25,576 bases of DNA from NCBI GenBank assembly GCA_012800515.1, contig JAAZJE010000019.1:1-25576 (forward strand), given 5' to 3'. The position numbers and the translations under genes are program-made. The first letter of the stretch is position 1, and every line of letters starts with the position of its first letter. This document shows positions 24,288 through 25,576 of the stretch, piece by piece. The notes below the pieces were generated by a model. The model was not told the DNA's origin and searched no databases. It saw only the letters and a program-made list of their open reading frames with translations. Source of the stretch: Clostridiaceae bacterium (GTDB taxonomy: Bacteria; Bacillota; Clostridia; Saccharofermentanales; Fastidiosipilaceae).

Positions 24288-24524
24288 CTATCGAAAGCGA
24301 CCCGGCGGAAAAATTCGATCCAGCAGACGGCGGAACGTATCCGGGTTGCTGAAGAAGCGGGCACCGACGTAGTAGCCGACCAGAGAAAGGATCACAATGA
24401 ACAAGGTTTTCCAAAAGCCGAAAATAACCAGCAGTAGAGCCAGAACAAAGGCCACCGTGCCGCCGATCGCTCCGGCGTCTTGACGAACCAGTTTTTCGAC
24501 CAGGCGGTGCAGGTTTAATTTCAT
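24288..24524 (-). CDS. DUF2273 small membrane protein
   Basis: A 78-residue protein with two membrane helices separated by a short GFWKT turn (VAFVLALLLVIFGFWKTLF, IVILSLVGYYVGARFF). This matches DUF2273, a family that travels with asp23 and amaP in Gram-positive envelope-stress clusters. Its ATG overlaps the amaP stop in ATGA. A small role in anchoring the Asp23 complex at the membrane is likely but not proven. Confidence 0.85.
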   Translation of the reverse strand: MKLNLHRLVEKLVRQDAGAIGGTVAFVLALLLVIFGFWKTLFIVILSLVGYYVGARFFSNPDTFRRLLDRIFPPGRFR

Positions 24525-25075
24525 CGTTCTATTCTCGCCCCCATTTGTTCCATGTGAGTAACTTTCACAATAACGTTGTCAACCTGTATACCGGTAAAGC
24601 GCTCGATATCCTTGCGAATCCGCTCCTGAATTCTTTCCATCTCCGAAGGAATTTCTACATCGGGATACAGCGAAACCCTCAACTGTACATTGATCTTACC
24701 ACTTTTGGCCGACCAGACCGAGGCTCGTGCATCGCGTACCCCCGCCTGCGCCGAGATAGTCGCATTGAGCGCAACCGTCTCGATTGCGGCAACACTGATA
24801 TCAATAGCACCAAGGTCATTCTGTCTCAGTCTGGTGCGCCGCAGTCGGGCTACATCCACGCTGATTCCTAAAGCAAAGATCGACGTCAGCAGGAGGGCAA
24901 ATAAGAGCGGAACCACAATCCAAAAGGCAGTTCTATTGGCCGCCAGATTTTTAAACAGGAGCGGAACATATTCCGCCATTCCCGGCTGGAAGGAATAGAT
25001 CAGTCCGAAAACCGCCACGGTTCCCGTAACCAGGGTAAGGATAATCACTAAAACACGAACTCCCGTGTTATGCAT
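24521..25075 (-). CDS. amaP: Alkaline-shock membrane anchor protein AmaP
   Basis: A 184-residue protein with two N-terminal helices (VRVLVIILTLVTGTVAVFGLIY and WIVVPLLFALLLTSIFALGI) and a cytosolic C-terminal alpha/beta domain related to Asp23 itself (SAKSGKINVQLRVSLYPDVEIP ... VDNVIVKVTHM). AmaP holds Asp23 at the membrane in Staphylococcus aureus. I start at ATG 25075, with GGAGGAG 7 nt upstream, rather than further upstream; it overlaps the asp23 end by eight bases. Confidence 0.85.
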   Translation of the reverse strand: MHNTGVRVLVIILTLVTGTVAVFGLIYSFQPGMAEYVPLLFKNLAANRTAFWIVVPLLFALLLTSIFALGISVDVARLRRTRLRQNDLGAIDISVAAIETVALNATISAQAGVRDARASVWSAKSGKINVQLRVSLYPDVEIPSEMERIQERIRKDIERFTGIQVDNVIVKVTHMEQMGARIER

Positions 25076-25517
25076 CGTCAATCTCCTCCGTAAAATCTTC
25101 TTCGTCAGTGTCGGCGGCGAAATCGGACGATTCCGGCGGCTCGGGATACGGTATGGGCAAAACATCGACGATATGCACATTTACCGCTCCGACCGGCAGA
25201 CCCGTATATTTTTCCACGTCTCTTTTGACGTTAAGCTGGATTTCCCAAGCTACGTCCGGTGCCACCACACCGTAATAGATCCGCGGGTAGACGGTTAATT
25301 CAAGGAGATTGTTCGACTTCTCGACTTCGACCTTGACCCCGGCACCCTCATGCTCATAACCCAGGGCATTTTTAAACAAAGATACGCTACTGACATCCAT
25401 ACCGACGACACCGGGGGTGCGCATCGTCGCCTCAGCGGCATATTGTGCGATGAAACCCTGGGAGATCACCTGCTCCCCCTTGGAACTTACTCTTTTGGTT
25501 TCCATATTGGTCGGCAT
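25068..25517 (-). CDS. Asp23/Gls24-family envelope stress protein
   Basis: A 149-residue Asp23 (DUF322) protein: GEQVISQGFIAQYAAEATMRTPGVVGM near the start, the VKVEVEKSNNLLELTVYPRIYYG core and AWEIQLNVKRDVEKYTGLPVGAVNVHIVDV. The acidic tail (ADTDEEDFTEEIDDA) is common in such proteins. In other Firmicutes they form a membrane-linked layer and answer cell-wall stress. GGAG is 6 nt before the ATG. It is the first visible gene of the long operon; only 59 bases remain upstream, in which I see no convincing promoter. Confidence 0.92.
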   Translation of the reverse strand: MPTNMETKRVSSKGEQVISQGFIAQYAAEATMRTPGVVGMDVSSVSLFKNALGYEHEGAGVKVEVEKSNNLLELTVYPRIYYGVVAPDVAWEIQLNVKRDVEKYTGLPVGAVNVHIVDVLPIPYPEPPESSDFAADTDEEDFTEEIDDA

Positions 25518-25576
25518 TGTCTACTCCGTCATATCCCGTATTACGTACATCCCGAAAATGAAAGGATTAGGCGCGC

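Overview
The window is a compact, gene-dense stretch of a Firmicutes (Clostridia-type) chromosome. The grounds are the conserved gene order asp23-amaP-DUF2273-nusB-xseA-xseB-ispA-dxs-nadK-argR-recN, good Shine-Dalgarno sites (AGGAG), TTG and GTG starts, and a dockerin/cohesin gene pair of a kind best known from cellulosome-forming clostridia. By eye the base composition is slightly GC-rich. A Saccharofermentanales/Oscillospiraceae-like anaerobe would fit, but the genus cannot be fixed from sequence reading alone. There is no mobile element, CRISPR array or rRNA, and no gene-free stretch longer than 300 bases.

Layout, left to right. (1) 1-5208, minus strand: an operon reading ECF-transporter substrate-binding subunit, type III pantothenate kinase (coaX), a GNAT acetyltransferase, and a large lipoprotein with three lamin-tail domains and a CotH-kinase domain that runs off the left edge. 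(2) 5333-7192, plus strand: coaBC diverges from that operon, so the CoA genes flank one 124-bp regulatory gap; then tRNA-Arg(CCT) and a small membrane protein. (3) 14882-7189, minus strand: a six-gene cluster with 1-4 base overlaps or gaps of at most 12 bp. It encodes a secreted SH3/glucosaminidase with a C-terminal dockerin, a membrane-anchored cohesin-like protein, a second membrane-anchored surface protein with a Pro-Thr-Glu tandem repeat, a GtrA-family membrane protein, FolC and an unknown protein. (4) 14977-15927, plus strand: a RluD-type pseudouridine synthase, convergent with recN and overlapping it. (5) 25517-15909, minus strand: the conserved operon starting with the Asp23/AmaP/DUF2273 envelope module, followed by NusB, exonuclease VII (XseA, XseB), isoprenoid synthesis (IspA, Dxs), NAD kinase, ArgR and RecN.

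The most interesting system is the three-gene surface cluster at 10483-14882. A peptidoglycan-type glucosaminidase carries a nearly symmetric dockerin, and the next gene encodes a single-cohesin-like domain on a C-terminal membrane anchor. This looks like a minimal, cellulosome-style device for tethering a cell-wall hydrolase to its own membrane rather than for degrading polysaccharide outside the cell. The CotH/lamin-tail lipoprotein may belong to the same surface programme. Other points worth a second look are a Dxs whose two substrate-phosphate arginines are His and Lys, and a perfect 14-bp ARG-box-like palindrome over the -10 in front of nadK-argR-recN.
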